From: Streptomyces sp. PR69
Lineage (GTDB): Bacteria > Actinomycetota > Actinomycetes > Streptomycetales > Streptomycetaceae
DNA length: 62,397 nucleotides
Reading direction: 5' to 3'
Assembly: GCF_026420845.1 (NCBI RefSeq)
Contig: NZ_JAOWCB010000033.1
Span: 1-62,397, forward strand
Part shown: positions 37,227-47,328 of the stretch, piece by piece
How the letters are laid out: every line of letters begins with the position of its first letter
Position numbering within the stretch: the first letter of the stretch is position 1
Made by a program: the position numbers and the translations under genes
The notes under the pieces: model-generated
The model's input: the letters and a program-made list of their open reading frames with translations, nothing else
Told to the model about the DNA's origin: nothing
Databases searched by the model: none

Positions 37227-38567
37227 TCAGAGGGGAACGCGCAACGCCCCGTCGATCAGTTCGGCCGCCTCCTCCGCGTCGGTGCAGCCGCTCGCGGCCA
37301 GATGACGGCGCACCGCCCGCAGCCGGTCCCGCAGCCGCTGGGATTCCATCCCCCTGGCCCGCTCGGCCATCTCCGCGGCGGTGCACGCCGCCCGCTCCGC
37401 CTCGCCCTGCCGCAGCTCGATCTGGCTGAGCATGGCGAGCCGGTGCACGCGTCCGCGGTCATGGGCGGGCGCGTCCACCGCGACCGCGGCGTGCTCCCGC
37501 GCGGCCGGCAGATCACCGAGGCTCAGCAGCGCCTCCGCCACCTGGACGTTCACCAGACCAGGCTGGACATAGCCGGTCTCGTCCGGCTCCGTGCCCGGGC
37601 TGATCCGCTCCGCCTCCAGCTCGGCCCGCCGTATGCACCGCAGCGCGCTGCTCCCGTCGCCCAGATGCGCATACGCCTTGGCCTGCATCGCATGCAGATC
37701 CGCGGCGAGAGCCGGGGTGATCTCCCGCCCGGCGCCGCGCAGCGCCGCCTCGGCGAAGGCCACCGCCTGCCGGTACTCCGCCATGAACAGGGCCTGGTTG
37801 ACCAGCAGCGCGATGACATAGGCGCCGAGCCCGCGGTCCCCGCTGGCCTTCGCCAGCCGCAGCGCCTGATGGAAGTAGCGCTGCGCCAGACCGTGGGCGT
37901 CGGAGTCATAGGCGCAGATGCCGGCCACCGCCACCAGTCCGCCGGTGGCGCGGTGCAGCTGCCGCCCCAGGGCGTCGCTGTAGCCGCCGCGCAGCAGCGG
38001 CGCGGTCTCGGCGTTGAGGAAGCCGACGATCCGCGAGCGGGTGGCGACGCCGCCCGCTCTGCGGTACATCAGCTCGTAGTGGGCCCTGGCGGCGCGCAGC
38101 ATCTTTATGTCGGACATGGACACGCGGGTCTGTCCGGCGCGTGACACATCGGCGTCCTCCGGCGGGTTCTCCCACTCCCACACGGGCATCACGGCGGGCG
38201 TGCCGGTGACGGCGGGGGCCTGGAGGAGGTGGCGGCGCTGCTGCTCGTCGGAGCGCCACAGCGCGGTGGCACGCTCCACGAATCCGGAGAGGGGGGTGCC
38301 GAGGGCGGGCGGCGGCTCCCCGGGCACCGCGAGACCGATGTCCCCGAGTGTGACGGGCCGTCGCAGCCGGTCCGCGAGCACCTCGCAGATGAGATCCGGC
38401 ACCTGTCCCCGCGGGCGCTGTCCCTTCAGCCAGCGCGCCACCGCCGTGTGCTCATAGCGCAGCGCGAGTCCTCTGGCCCGGCCCGCGTGGTTGACGCGGG
38501 CCGCGAGCCCGGCGTGGGAGATGCCCGCCTCGTCGAGCAGGGCGTCGAGCAGGGTGTTGGGCTGCAT
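37227..38567 (-). CDS. Helix-turn-helix/TPR transcriptional regulator (NsdA-like class)
   Basis: A 446-residue protein of a family common in Streptomyces. The N-terminus (about 1-75; LLDEAGISHAGLAARVNHAG, ARWLKGQRPRGQVPDLI) is HTH-like. A linker follows (about 80-140), then a long alpha-helical TPR-like region (about 150-440; GLAQRYFHQALRLAKASGDR, AKAYAHLGDGSSALRCIRRA). Members such as NsdA affect development and antibiotic production, but this copy's targets are unknown. Start ATG 38565-38567 behind GGAGGGG. An inverted repeat about 45 bp upstream may be an auto-operator. Confidence 0.82.
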   Translation of the reverse strand: MQPNTLLDALLDEAGISHAGLAARVNHAGRARGLALRYEHTAVARWLKGQRPRGQVPDLICEVLADRLRRPVTLGDIGLAVPGEPPPALGTPLSGFVERATALWRSDEQQRRHLLQAPAVTGTPAVMPVWEWENPPEDADVSRAGQTRVSMSDIKMLRAARAHYELMYRRAGGVATRSRIVGFLNAETAPLLRGGYSDALGRQLHRATGGLVAVAGICAYDSDAHGLAQRYFHQALRLAKASGDRGLGAYVIALLVNQALFMAEYRQAVAFAEAALRGAGREITPALAADLHAMQAKAYAHLGDGSSALRCIRRAELEAERISPGTEPDETGYVQPGLVNVQVAEALLSLGDLPAAREHAAVAVDAPAHDRGRVHRLAMLSQIELRQGEAERAACTAAEMAERARGMESQRLRDRLRAVRRHLAASGCTDAEEAAELIDGALRVPL

Positions 38568-38595
38568 GGTGCCCCTCCGTCAACTCGGTGCGCCC

Positions 38596-38631
38596 AGCCT
38601 AGTGGAGGGCGATTCGCACGGGGTGTGAATC
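38596..38631 (-). promoter_or_regulatory. Possible promoter/operator of the TPR regulator
   Basis: GATTCGCAC (38611-38619) and GTGTGAATC (38623-38631) are inverted copies with one mismatch around GGG. On the minus strand a TAGGCT -10-like box (38596-38601) lies downstream and the repeat covers the -35 zone. Confidence 0.4.
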
Positions 38632-38838
38632 AAGTGCCCGCGTCTGTGCCCCGTGCGCTCTGCCGCCGTGCCGGGTGCGCCGGTTGACTTGTCTCCCTCT
38701 CACAGAGGCGGCCGGGGCCGCCGGCTCCCCCTCGAAACATGCGGCGGCCCGTGCTCGCGTCGTCTGCCCTGCTGATCTGCCCGACACTCCGCGGCAGGGC
38801 GGACGACGCCCGGCCGCGCCGAGTCCGTAAACGTGACG
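38632..38838. other. Intergenic, nothing recognised
   Basis: Space between the TPR regulator (leftward) and the end of the SpoIIE phosphatase gene. No repeat, hairpin of note or conserved ORF was seen. Confidence 0.4.
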
Positions 38839-39975
38839 TCAGCGATTGGAGGGTTCCGGCCGGGTGCGGCGCGGCGCGGTCTCCGCGGTCTCTCCGGGCT
38901 GCGCCGGCACCCGGGCACGGTCGTTGCGCAACACCAGCAGCGCCACATCGTCGGTGAGCCGGCCGCCGGTATGCCGCAGCAGCGCCGTGTGCACGGCGTG
39001 GATCACCGCGGCGGGCGGGACCGGTGTGCCGTCGCAGGCGAGCGCGGCGTCGGTCAGCGCGGCGTCCAGGCTGAAGAAGCGGCCCGATGCGTCGCGGGCG
39101 TCCTCCGCCCCGTCCGTGTGCAGGACGAGCGTGTCGCCGGGCAGCAGCCTTCCGCACTCCTGCTCCGGCAGCTTCGGCGGCAGCGGGAACATGCCGACCG
39201 GCGGCAGCGGGTCCGCGTCCGCGAGCGGCAGTGCGGCGGGCGGCTGCGGTCCGCAGCGCAGCCGATAGGGCCAGGGGTGGCCGCAGTTGAGCGCCGTGAG
39301 CCTGCCGTCCGGGCCGATCTGGAGCAGCAGTACGGTGACGAACTCCTCGGCCGCCGGGTGCGCGTCAAGCCGCGCCGCTGGATGGCCTTCGCCCGCCCGC
39401 TCCCCCAGATGACGCTGGATCGCGCGGTCCAGCCGCCGCAGCACCCCGCAGAGTTCCGGTTCGTCGTACGCCGCTTCGCGGAAGCTGCCGAGGACGGCGG
39501 CGACGGCCCCGATCGCGCCGATGCCATGGCCCCGGACGTCCCCGATCACGAGACGGACGCCATGGGGGGTGGCGACCGCCTCGTACAGATCACCGCCGAC
39601 GGCCGCGCCACGGCTGGCGGACAGCTGTCCGGCGGCCAGCGCAAGCCCGTCCAGCCGGGGCGGCGGCGGCCGCAACAGGACCCGCTGGGCGGCGTGGGCG
39701 ACTTCGCGGACGCGGCGCAGTTCACGGTAGAGCCCGCGGCGGACGCCGAGGACGAGGGCGACGCCCGTGGCGAAGAAGACGACGGAGGTGACGATCCGCT
39801 CACCCTGCCCGTCCGGTTCGTCGGGGGCGCAGACCAGCCGCCAGACGACGGCGGCCGCGGCCCAGCCCACCGGCAGGGCGATCGGCAGCAGTCGGCGCAA
39901 CCGCGCCTGGCGCTCCCTCGCGGATCTCCCCCACAGAGAGAGCGGAAAGGGGCTCCGAGATCTGATACGGATCAT
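38839..39975 (-). CDS. Membrane SpoIIE/PP2C-type Ser/Thr phosphatase
   Basis: A 378-residue protein with two N-terminal TM helices (LPIALPVGWAAAAVVWRLV; IVTSVVFFATGVALVLGV), a short linker, and a PP2C/SpoIIE domain (about 120-345): AAVGGDLYEAVATPHGVRLV, VIGDVRGHGIGAIG, LVLHTDGAEDARD and LTDDVALLVLRND give the metal-binding Asp residues. It probably dephosphorylates anti-sigma-factor antagonists. The Arg/Pro-rich tail is not conserved. Start ATG 39973-39975 (GAGGGG 9 bases upstream) chosen because a longer frame passes through the upstream terminator region. Confidence 0.88.
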   Translation of the reverse strand: MIRIRSRSPFPLSLWGRSARERQARLRRLLPIALPVGWAAAAVVWRLVCAPDEPDGQGERIVTSVVFFATGVALVLGVRRGLYRELRRVREVAHAAQRVLLRPPPPRLDGLALAAGQLSASRGAAVGGDLYEAVATPHGVRLVIGDVRGHGIGAIGAVAAVLGSFREAAYDEPELCGVLRRLDRAIQRHLGERAGEGHPAARLDAHPAAEEFVTVLLLQIGPDGRLTALNCGHPWPYRLRCGPQPPAALPLADADPLPPVGMFPLPPKLPEQECGRLLPGDTLVLHTDGAEDARDASGRFFSLDAALTDAALACDGTPVPPAAVIHAVHTALLRHTGGRLTDDVALLVLRNDRARVPAQPGETAETAPRRTRPEPSNR

Positions 39976-40150
39976 GCGGATGATCCCCTCATTGACCCTG
40001 TCCGGCGCACCGGCCCGCACCTTCGACCGGCTCGATTCTGTCGAGCACGAAGGGCTGAAAGGAACATCGTCCGACGAACTCACCCAAATGAGTGAGCACC
40101 GGTCGGAGTTGCCCCGGACACACGGCAGAAGGGGCGGTCGGATACGGCGG

Positions 40151-40183
40151 AGGGGCGCACACGGCCGGTCCGTGTGCGCCCCT
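40151..40183. terminator. pheST terminator, 14-bp perfect stem
   Basis: AGGGGCGCACACGG (40151-40164) pairs with CCGTGTGCGCCCCT (40170-40183), loop CCGGT. It lies 22 bp after the pheT stop. Confidence 0.82.
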
Positions 40184-40204
40184 TCAGCCGGGCCGTTCCG
40201 CTGC

Positions 40205-42736
40205 TCAGGCCCCGCGCAGCACCGCCCCGGTGCGCTCGCCCGCCAGGGCGATCGCCGCGTCACGGGCGGCCGAGGCCTCCTCGACGGTCAGGGTGCGGTC
40301 GGCGGCGCGGAAGCGCAGCGCGTACGCCAGCGACTTACGGCCCTCGCCGATCTGTTCCCCGCTGAACACATCGAAGAGCCGGATGGACTCGAGCAGTTCG
40401 CCCGCGCCGTCACTCAGGGCCTGCTCCACCTCGGCGGCCGGGACGTCGTCGGCGACGACGAGCGCCACGTCCTGGGTGGCCACGGGGAAGGCCGAGATGC
40501 CCGGGGCGCGCACGGGGCCCCGGTCAGCCTGCTCCAGCAGATCCAGTTCGAGCTCCATCGCGCAGGTGCGCTCCGGCAGTCCGAGCGCCTTGATGACGCG
40601 CGGGTGCAGCTCTCCCGCGTGGCCGACGAGGGTCTCCTCGCCGTCCACGGCGGCGTACAGCGCGGCGCAGCGGCCGGGGTGCCACGGCGCGTGCTGGTCG
40701 GAGCGGAGGACGAGGTCGACGCCGGCCTCGCGGGCGACCGTGCGGGCGGACTCGATCGCGTCGGCCCAGTCGGCCGGGCGGCCCTCGCCCCACCAGCCGG
40801 CCTGCTCGCGCGCACCGGCCAGGACGGTCGCGACACGGCGCGGCTGCCGCGGCAGGGCGGCGTTCAGCGCGGCGATCTCCTCGTCGGTGGGGCGGCGGTC
40901 GACGGGCAGGGCGGCCGGCGGGACCGTTTCCTCACCGGTCGGCCGGAAGACCAGGCCGGTCTCGAAGAGCGCCAGGTCGGACGCGCCGCGGCCGTGGTTG
41001 CGGCGCAGCGTGGCGAGCAGTCCGGGCAGCAGCGTGGTGCGCAGCGCGGGCTCCTCGTCGGAGATGGGGTTGGCCAGCGTCACGACGGTGCGGCGCGGGT
41101 CGTCCGCGTCCAGGCCGAACTGGTCCAGCACGCTCTCCCCGATGAAGGGGTAGTTCGGCGCCTCCACATAGCCGGCCCCGGCCAGGGCGCGCCCGACGCG
41201 GCGGTGCAGCCGCTGCCGCGGGGTCAGCCCGCGGCCCGCGGGCGGGGTGGGCAGCGTGGAGGGCAGGTTCTCATAGCCCTCCAGCCGGATGACCTCTTCG
41301 GCGAGGTCGTTCGGCTCGTGCAGGTCGGGACGCCACGACGGGACGGTGACGACCAGCTCGTCCTGGCCGTAGACGTCGCAGCCGACCTCCTGGAGGCGGC
41401 GTACGACGGTCTCGCGGCCGTAGGTGACGCCGGCCACCCGGTCGGGGTGGTCGGCGGCCATGGTGATGGCGCGCGGCGCGGTCGGTGCGATGACCTCGGT
41501 GACGCCGCCCTCCGCGGTGCCGCCGGCGAGCAGCACCAGCAGGTCGACGGTGCGCTGGGCGGCGGCCGCCGTGGCCTGCGGGTCGACGCCCCGCTCAAAG
41601 CGCCGGGACGCCTCGGAGCCGAGCTTGTGGCGGCGGGCGGCGCGGGCGATGGAGACGGCGTCGAAGTGCGCGGCCTCGATGACGACCTCGGTGGTGCCCT
41701 TGATCTCACCGGTCTCGGGGTCGCGGACGGAGTCGGCGATCTCGGTGTTGGCGCCGCCCATGACGCCCGCGAGGCCGATCGGCCCGCGGTTGTCGGTGAT
41801 CACCAGGTCTTCGGGGTCCAGGGTGCGCTGGACGCCGTCGAGGGTGGTGAGCTTCTCGCCGGGCTCGGCGCGCCGCACGCCGATGGGTCCGTCGATCAGG
41901 GAGCGGTCATAGGCGTGCAGCGGCTGGCCGATTTCGAGCATCACATAGTTGGTGATGTCGACGGCGAGGGAGATCGGGCGCATGCCGGCCTTCTGGAGGC
42001 GGCGCTGCAGCCAGATCGGGGAACGGGCCTCGGGGTCGAGTCCGACGACGGTGCGCGCGGTGAAGCGGTCGCAGCCCATCGGGTCGGAGATCTTGACCGC
42101 GTGGCCGAAGGAGTTCGGGGCGGGCACATCGAGCAGCGCCGGGTCGCGCAGCGGCAGGCCGTAGGCGGTGGCCGCCTCGCGGGCGACTCCGCGCATGGAC
42201 AGGCAGTAGCCGCGGTCGGGGGTGACGGCGATGTCCAGGACCTCGTCGTGCAGCTGGAGCAGCTCGACGGCGTCGGCGCCGATCTCGGCCTCCGGCGGCA
42301 GCACGATGATGCCGTGGCTGCCGTCGTCGCCCATGCCCAGCTCATCGCCGGAGCAGATCATGCCGCGCGACATCCGGCCGTACGTCTTGCGCTCCGCGAT
42401 CTGGAAGTCGCCGGGCAGCACCGCGCCGGGCAGCGCCACGACGACCTTGTCGCCCTCGGCGAAGTTCCGGGCGCCGCAGACGATCTCCTGCGGCTCGCCC
42501 GTGCCGTTGGCGTCGCCGACGTCGACGGTGCAGAAGCGGATGGGCTTCTTGAACTCCGTCAGCTCCTCGACGGTGAGGACCTTGCCCACGACGAGCGGGC
42601 CCTTGAGCCCGGCGCCGAGCTGTTCGACGGTCTCGACCTCAAGGCCCGCGGAGATGAGCTTGGCCTGGACGTCACGGCCGGTCTGAGTCGCCGGCAGGTC
42701 GACGTACTCCCGCAGCCAGGAAAGCGGGACCCGCAT
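40205..42736 (-). CDS. pheT: Phenylalanyl-tRNA synthetase beta subunit
   Basis: A 843-residue bacterial-type beta chain. An N-terminal EMAP/tRNA-binding domain (about 40-155; VVGKVLTVEELTEFKKP, CGARNFAEGDKVVVALPG) is followed by the B3/B4 editing domain (about 210-390), B5, the catalytic-like core, and a C-terminal FDX-ACB anticodon-binding domain (about 745-840; ISAFPVATQDVALVVADDVP). It works as an alpha2-beta2 tetramer with PheS. Its ATG shares an A with the TGA of pheS (TGATG), so the two are coupled. Confidence 0.97.
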   Translation of the reverse strand: MRVPLSWLREYVDLPATQTGRDVQAKLISAGLEVETVEQLGAGLKGPLVVGKVLTVEELTEFKKPIRFCTVDVGDANGTGEPQEIVCGARNFAEGDKVVVALPGAVLPGDFQIAERKTYGRMSRGMICSGDELGMGDDGSHGIIVLPPEAEIGADAVELLQLHDEVLDIAVTPDRGYCLSMRGVAREAATAYGLPLRDPALLDVPAPNSFGHAVKISDPMGCDRFTARTVVGLDPEARSPIWLQRRLQKAGMRPISLAVDITNYVMLEIGQPLHAYDRSLIDGPIGVRRAEPGEKLTTLDGVQRTLDPEDLVITDNRGPIGLAGVMGGANTEIADSVRDPETGEIKGTTEVVIEAAHFDAVSIARAARRHKLGSEASRRFERGVDPQATAAAAQRTVDLLVLLAGGTAEGGVTEVIAPTAPRAITMAADHPDRVAGVTYGRETVVRRLQEVGCDVYGQDELVVTVPSWRPDLHEPNDLAEEVIRLEGYENLPSTLPTPPAGRGLTPRQRLHRRVGRALAGAGYVEAPNYPFIGESVLDQFGLDADDPRRTVVTLANPISDEEPALRTTLLPGLLATLRRNHGRGASDLALFETGLVFRPTGEETVPPAALPVDRRPTDEEIAALNAALPRQPRRVATVLAGAREQAGWWGEGRPADWADAIESARTVAREAGVDLVLRSDQHAPWHPGRCAALYAAVDGEETLVGHAGELHPRVIKALGLPERTCAMELELDLLEQADRGPVRAPGISAFPVATQDVALVVADDVPAAEVEQALSDGAGELLESIRLFDVFSGEQIGEGRKSLAYALRFRAADRTLTVEEASAARDAAIALAGERTGAVLRGA

Positions 42737-43860
42737 CAGATCTCCATCCCGAACGGCCGGGTGAACCGGATGTCACCCTCGACCATGTCTCGCATGTCTT
42801 CGACGTTGTGGCGGAACATCAGCATCCGCTCGATGCCGAACCCGAAGGCGAATCCGCTGTACTTGTCAGGGTCGACGCCGCAGGCGATGAGCACCTTGGG
42901 GTTGACCATCCCGCAGCCGCCGAGCTCGATCCAGCCCTCGCTGGAGCAGGTGCGGCAGGGCCGGTCCGGGTTGCCCACGGACTCGCCGCGGCACACGTAG
43001 CAGACCATGTCCATCTCGGCGGACGGCTCGGTGAAGGGGAAGAAGTTCGGCCGCAGCCGGGTCTTCATGCCCTCGCCGCCGAAGAGCGCCTGGACCATGT
43101 GGTCGAGGGTGCCCTTGAGGTCGGCCATGGTCAGGCCCTCGTCCACGGCGAGCAGCTCGACCTGGTGGAAGACCGGGGTGTGCGTGGCGTCCAGGTCGTC
43201 GGTGCGGTAGACGCGGCCGGGGCAGATGACATACACCGGCGGCTCGCGGTCGAGCAGGGAGCGGACCTGCACGGGCGAGGTGTGGGTGCGCAGCACGACG
43301 CCGGAGTCCTGGTCCGCCTCACGGCCTTGGACGAAGAAGGTGTCGTGCTCGCCGCGCGCCGGGTGGTCCGCGGCGATGTTCAGCGCGTCGAAGTTCAGCC
43401 ATTCGGACTCGACCTCGGGGCCTTCGGCGACCTCGTAGCCCATGGCCGTGAAAATGTCCTCGATGCGCTCCGACAGCGTGGTCAGCGGGTGGCGGGCGCC
43501 GGCCGGGACGCGGTCGTACGGCAGTGTGACGTCCACGGCCTCCTCGACCAGCACACGGGCGTCACGCTCCGCCTCCAGCTCGGCCTGGCGGGCGGCGAGC
43601 GCCTTGTTGACCGCGCCGCGGGCCTGGCCCACGCGCTTGCCGGCCTCCGCCTTGGCGTGCGGCGGCAGCGCGCCGATCTCCCGGTTGGCGAGCGCGAGCG
43701 GCGAGGTGCCGCCGGTGTGGGCGACCTTCGCGGCGGCGAGCGCCTCAAGGTCGCCGGCGGCGGCGAAGGCGGCGAGCGCCTCGTCGCGCATGCGCTCGAT
43801 CTCTTCCGGTTTCAGTGCCTCGACCTCGACCGGGTCATACGACTTGTTGGGTGCCGACAT
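42736..43860 (-). CDS. pheS: Phenylalanyl-tRNA synthetase alpha subunit
   Basis: A 374-residue class-II catalytic subunit that charges tRNA-Phe. A coiled-coil N-terminus (about 10-105) is followed by the catalytic domain with motif 2 TRLRPNFFPFTEPSAE, a CYVCRGE...CRTCSSEGW Cys set common in actinobacterial PheS, and motif 3 GFGIERMLMFRHN. Start ATG 43858-43860 (GGGAAGAG just upstream). A TAGACT -10-like box about 60-70 bp upstream marks the operon promoter. First gene of pheST; no Phe-rich leader ORF was found. Confidence 0.97.
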   Translation of the reverse strand: MSAPNKSYDPVEVEALKPEEIERMRDEALAAFAAAGDLEALAAAKVAHTGGTSPLALANREIGALPPHAKAEAGKRVGQARGAVNKALAARQAELEAERDARVLVEEAVDVTLPYDRVPAGARHPLTTLSERIEDIFTAMGYEVAEGPEVESEWLNFDALNIAADHPARGEHDTFFVQGREADQDSGVVLRTHTSPVQVRSLLDREPPVYVICPGRVYRTDDLDATHTPVFHQVELLAVDEGLTMADLKGTLDHMVQALFGGEGMKTRLRPNFFPFTEPSAEMDMVCYVCRGESVGNPDRPCRTCSSEGWIELGGCGMVNPKVLIACGVDPDKYSGFAFGFGIERMLMFRHNVEDMRDMVEGDIRFTRPFGMEI

Positions 43861-44016
43861 CTCTTCCCGTACTTCCGATGGGGTGGCTGGGCCCCCGCTC
43901 GACGACCGAGGACGCAAAGGTGCCAAAGGCCGAGTCTAACGGGGTGGGGAGTCGCGGATGCGCCCGTGGGCTGCCCGGGGTGCGTATCAGCGGTGATCCG
44001 GAGGGTCCGGGAGCGG

Positions 44017-45153
44017 TCAGCTGAGATACGCGGGGGCGCCGACGGGCAGGGTAAATCGGAACTGGGCGCCGCCGCCCGGCCCGCGGCCGACGGCGATCGT
44101 GCCCCCGTGCGCTTCGACGATGCCCTTGACGATATAGAGGCCCAGGCCGGTGCCGCCGCGCTTGCTTCCCCGCCAGAAGCGGGTGAAGACACGGCCCATC
44201 GACTCCTCGGGGATGCCGGGGCCTTCGTCGCTCACGGTGACAGCCGTCCCTTTCTGATCGTCGTGCGCCGAGGCGGGCGCCACCTCAATGGTGACCGTTC
44301 CCTCGCCGTGGCGCACCGCGTTTTCCAGCAGATTGCCCAGCACCTGATCGATCTTGTCCGGGTCGGCCCACAGGTCGGGCAGCGGCTGCTGAATGCGGAC
44401 CAGGAACCGGTCGGCCGACTGGCCGCCCGCTATGTGCGCCTGGATGTGCCGGCCGACGGCGGCCGCGACGTCGACGAGCTGACGGCGCACCTCCAGCCGG
44501 CCCGAGTCAATGCGGGAGATGTCGAGCAGCTCGGCGATCAGCCGGGTGACGCGGTGCGCGTCGGCGTCGACGGTCTCCAGCATCAGCCGCTTCTGGTCGT
44601 CGGTGAACCGCTCCCACTTGGCGAGCAGCGTCGCGGTGAATCCCTGGACGGAGGTGAGCGGGGAGCGCAGCTCGTGCGCGACCGTCGCGATCAGTTCGGC
44701 GTGGCTGCGCTCGGTGCGGCGGCGGGCCTCGGTGCCGCGCAGCGAGACCACCAGCCGCCGGATCGGCCCGGTGGGGCGGTCGCGCACATAGCGGGCGGAG
44801 ACCAGGACCTCCCGGCCGCCGGGCAGCAGCAGATTCCGCTCGGGCTGTCCGACGCGGGTGGCGATGCCTCCGTACGGGTCGGTCAGCCGCCACCAGCGGC
44901 GGCCCTTGAGGTCCTCCAGCGGCAGGGCGCGCTCCAGGGGGGCGCCGAGGGCCTCCGCCTTGGAGACGGCCGTGATCTTCGCCGCTGCGGCGTTGAAGCA
45001 GATCACCCGGCCCGTCTCGTCCGCGACGACCAGGCCGTCGGGCAGCTCGTCGGGGTCGACCCCGAGCTGCTCGGATCCGTCGCGGCGGCGCAGCACGGCC
45101 GCGTCCGCGTGTGCGGCGTCTGCGTGTGCGGCTCCGCTCGTCCGGACAGCCAT
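44017..45153 (-). CDS. PAS-domain sensor histidine kinase, orphan
   Basis: A 378-residue cytosolic kinase with no TM helix: an N-terminal PAS-like domain (about 35-130; LPDGLVVADETGRVICFNAA), HisKA with the phosphorylated His in VAHELRSPLTSV (about residue 165), and HATPase_c with NLLENAVRH, SDEGPGIPEE, and GTGLGLYIVKGIVEAHGG. No response regulator lies beside it, so it must signal to one elsewhere. Start ATG 45151-45153. It is upstream of pheST but separated by a promoter-bearing gap. Confidence 0.9.
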   Translation of the reverse strand: MAVRTSGAAHADAAHADAAVLRRRDGSEQLGVDPDELPDGLVVADETGRVICFNAAAAKITAVSKAEALGAPLERALPLEDLKGRRWWRLTDPYGGIATRVGQPERNLLLPGGREVLVSARYVRDRPTGPIRRLVVSLRGTEARRRTERSHAELIATVAHELRSPLTSVQGFTATLLAKWERFTDDQKRLMLETVDADAHRVTRLIAELLDISRIDSGRLEVRRQLVDVAAAVGRHIQAHIAGGQSADRFLVRIQQPLPDLWADPDKIDQVLGNLLENAVRHGEGTVTIEVAPASAHDDQKGTAVTVSDEGPGIPEESMGRVFTRFWRGSKRGGTGLGLYIVKGIVEAHGGTIAVGRGPGGGAQFRFTLPVGAPAYLS

Positions 45154-45253
45154 CCCCGTACCCCACCCTCTCCCCAGGCGTATGGCCCCCGAGCCCGTCA
45201 CCCTACTAGCTGGATGTGACGGCGCGGACCCCCTCAGCGAGGAGACCGCCCAC

Positions 45254-46108
<855 letters not shown>

Positions 46109-46547
46109 GCGGGATGAACTCACTTCGTCTCGGGGCGCGTGCGGTGTGCGTGTGCGCCGTGTGCGGTTCGGTAGGGGGCGGGCCGGTACGGGGCCGGGGC
46201 GCGGCCCCCGTCCTGTGTACCCCGCGAGGACCTGCACACGCCCGCCAGCGGGTCCGCACGCCCAGGACGCACTCCCGCGCCGGGCGGCCGCGGCCCGGCG
46301 TTCGCCGACCGCTCCGGTTCCCGCGCACGTGCCCGCGGGCACGTGTCCGCAGGTCCGGCCGGGCTCAGCGGGATCGCGATCAGCCGGATCACCGCCCCGC
46401 CCGCGAGCGGGGCAACGCGGGGTGCTGCGCTCTGGGGGATAGGGGCGGCGCCGCGCCGTACGCCGACCGGTGCGGGGGTGCGAATCCGCCGCTCACCGGA
46501 CGCCGCAGGCATGGCCGCCGCGGCAGCCCTCAGCGCGACGACACGCG
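46109..46547. other. 440-bp gene-free interval between rplT and the SpoU gene
   Basis: GC-rich with no conserved ORF. It includes the 20-bp perfect palindrome CACGTGCCCGCGGGCACGTG (46326-46345). A stretch near 46474-46500 superficially recalls a tRNA T-arm but lacks the rest of a cloverleaf. Confidence 0.5.
46326..46345. promoter_or_regulatory. 20-bp perfect palindrome
   Basis: CACGTGCCCG followed by CGGGCACGTG, no spacer. About 220 bp before the SpoU-gene start, it could be a repressor operator or a hairpin. Confidence 0.4.
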
Positions 46548-46578
46548 CGGACCCGCAGGCCAGAAGCCTGCGGGTCCG
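46548..46578. terminator. rplT/infC-operon terminator
   Basis: CGGACCCGCAGGC (46548-46560) pairs perfectly with GCCTGCGGGTCCG (46566-46578), loop CAGAA, 32 bp after the rplT stop. Confidence 0.82.
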
Positions 46579-46609
46579 GGGCGTCCGAGGGGCGCGGTCG
46601 GTGCGGCCG

Positions 46610-47002
46610 TCAGGCCGCCGACGGGGCCTTCGGGGCGTTGACGTCGCTCGGCAGCGCCTTCTGCGCGACCTCGACCAGCGCCGCGAACGCGTTCGCGTCG
46701 TTGACCGCCAGCTCGGCCAGCATCTTGCGGTCCACCTCGATGTTGGCGGCCTTCAGACCCTGGATGAGGCGGTTGTACGTCATGCCGTTGGCGCGGGCAG
46801 CGGCGTTGATGCGCTGGATCCACAGCTGGCGGAAGTCGCCCTTGCGCTTCTTGCGGTCGTTGTAGTTGTAGACCAGCGAGTGGGTGACCTGCTCCTTGGC
46901 CTTGCGGTACAGGCGCGACCGCTGGCCGCGGTAGCCGCTGGCCTGCTCGAGGATCGCCCGGCGCTTCTTGTGGGCGTTGACTGCCCGCTTGACGCGTGCC
47001 AC
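46610..47002 (-). CDS. rplT: 50S ribosomal protein L20
   Basis: A 130-residue L20 (MARVKRAVNAHKKRRAILEQ; WIQRINAAARANGMTYN), an early-assembly 23S rRNA-binding protein. The last about 12 residues (PSDVNAPKAPSAA) form a short Ala/Pro tail. GTG start behind AAGGAG. Third gene of infC-rpmI-rplT. Confidence 0.98.
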   Translation of the reverse strand: MARVKRAVNAHKKRRAILEQASGYRGQRSRLYRKAKEQVTHSLVYNYNDRKKRKGDFRQLWIQRINAAARANGMTYNRLIQGLKAANIEVDRKMLAELAVNDANAFAALVEVAQKALPSDVNAPKAPSAA

Positions 47003-47077
47003 TTGTTAACTCCTTGTAGCGGGGCCGTGGTGTGTCCTCACACGGCCCGGAAACGAATAGGTCCCGGTCTCGGCGTC

Positions 47078-47104
47078 CCGTCCCCGGTCATTCGGCGGGG
47101 ACGG
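47078..47104. terminator. Hairpin between rpmI and rplT
   Basis: CCGTCCCCG (47078-47086) pairs with CGGGGACGG (47096-47104), directly after the rpmI stop. It may tune expression or mark a processing site rather than end the operon. Confidence 0.5.
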
Positions 47105-47110
47105 CGGACG

Positions 47111-47305
47111 TCACTTGCCGAGAAGCTTCTTGATCTTCGCGGCGTCGCCCGGGGCCATCTCGGCGGTGCCGGTGAGGCGGCGCGTCAGCTTGGACGACTT
47201 GTGCTCAAGCAGGTGGCGCTTGCCGGCGCGCTCACGGAGCACCTTGCCGGAGCCGGTGATCTTGAAGCGCTTCTTGGCACCGCTGTGCGTCTTGTTCTTC
47301 GGCAT
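47111..47305 (-). CDS. rpmI: 50S ribosomal protein L35
   Basis: A 64-residue basic protein (MPKNKTHSGAKKRFKITGSG; LTRRLTGTAEMAPGDAAKIK), full length for L35. ATG behind GAGGAGAG. Middle gene of infC-rpmI-rplT. Confidence 0.97.
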   Translation of the reverse strand: MPKNKTHSGAKKRFKITGSGKVLRERAGKRHLLEHKSSKLTRRLTGTAEMAPGDAAKIKKLLGK

Positions 47306-47328
47306 CGCGCCGTTCTCTCCTCGTCAGT

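Noticed and set aside
39767..43000. Long plus-strand open frame opposite pheT
   Set aside because: Antisense shadow of pheT/pheS; no recognisable domain.
46440..46505. tRNA-like sequence (GTGCGAATCC)
   Set aside because: The T-loop lacks the TTC, and no acceptor, D or anticodon arms can be drawn.
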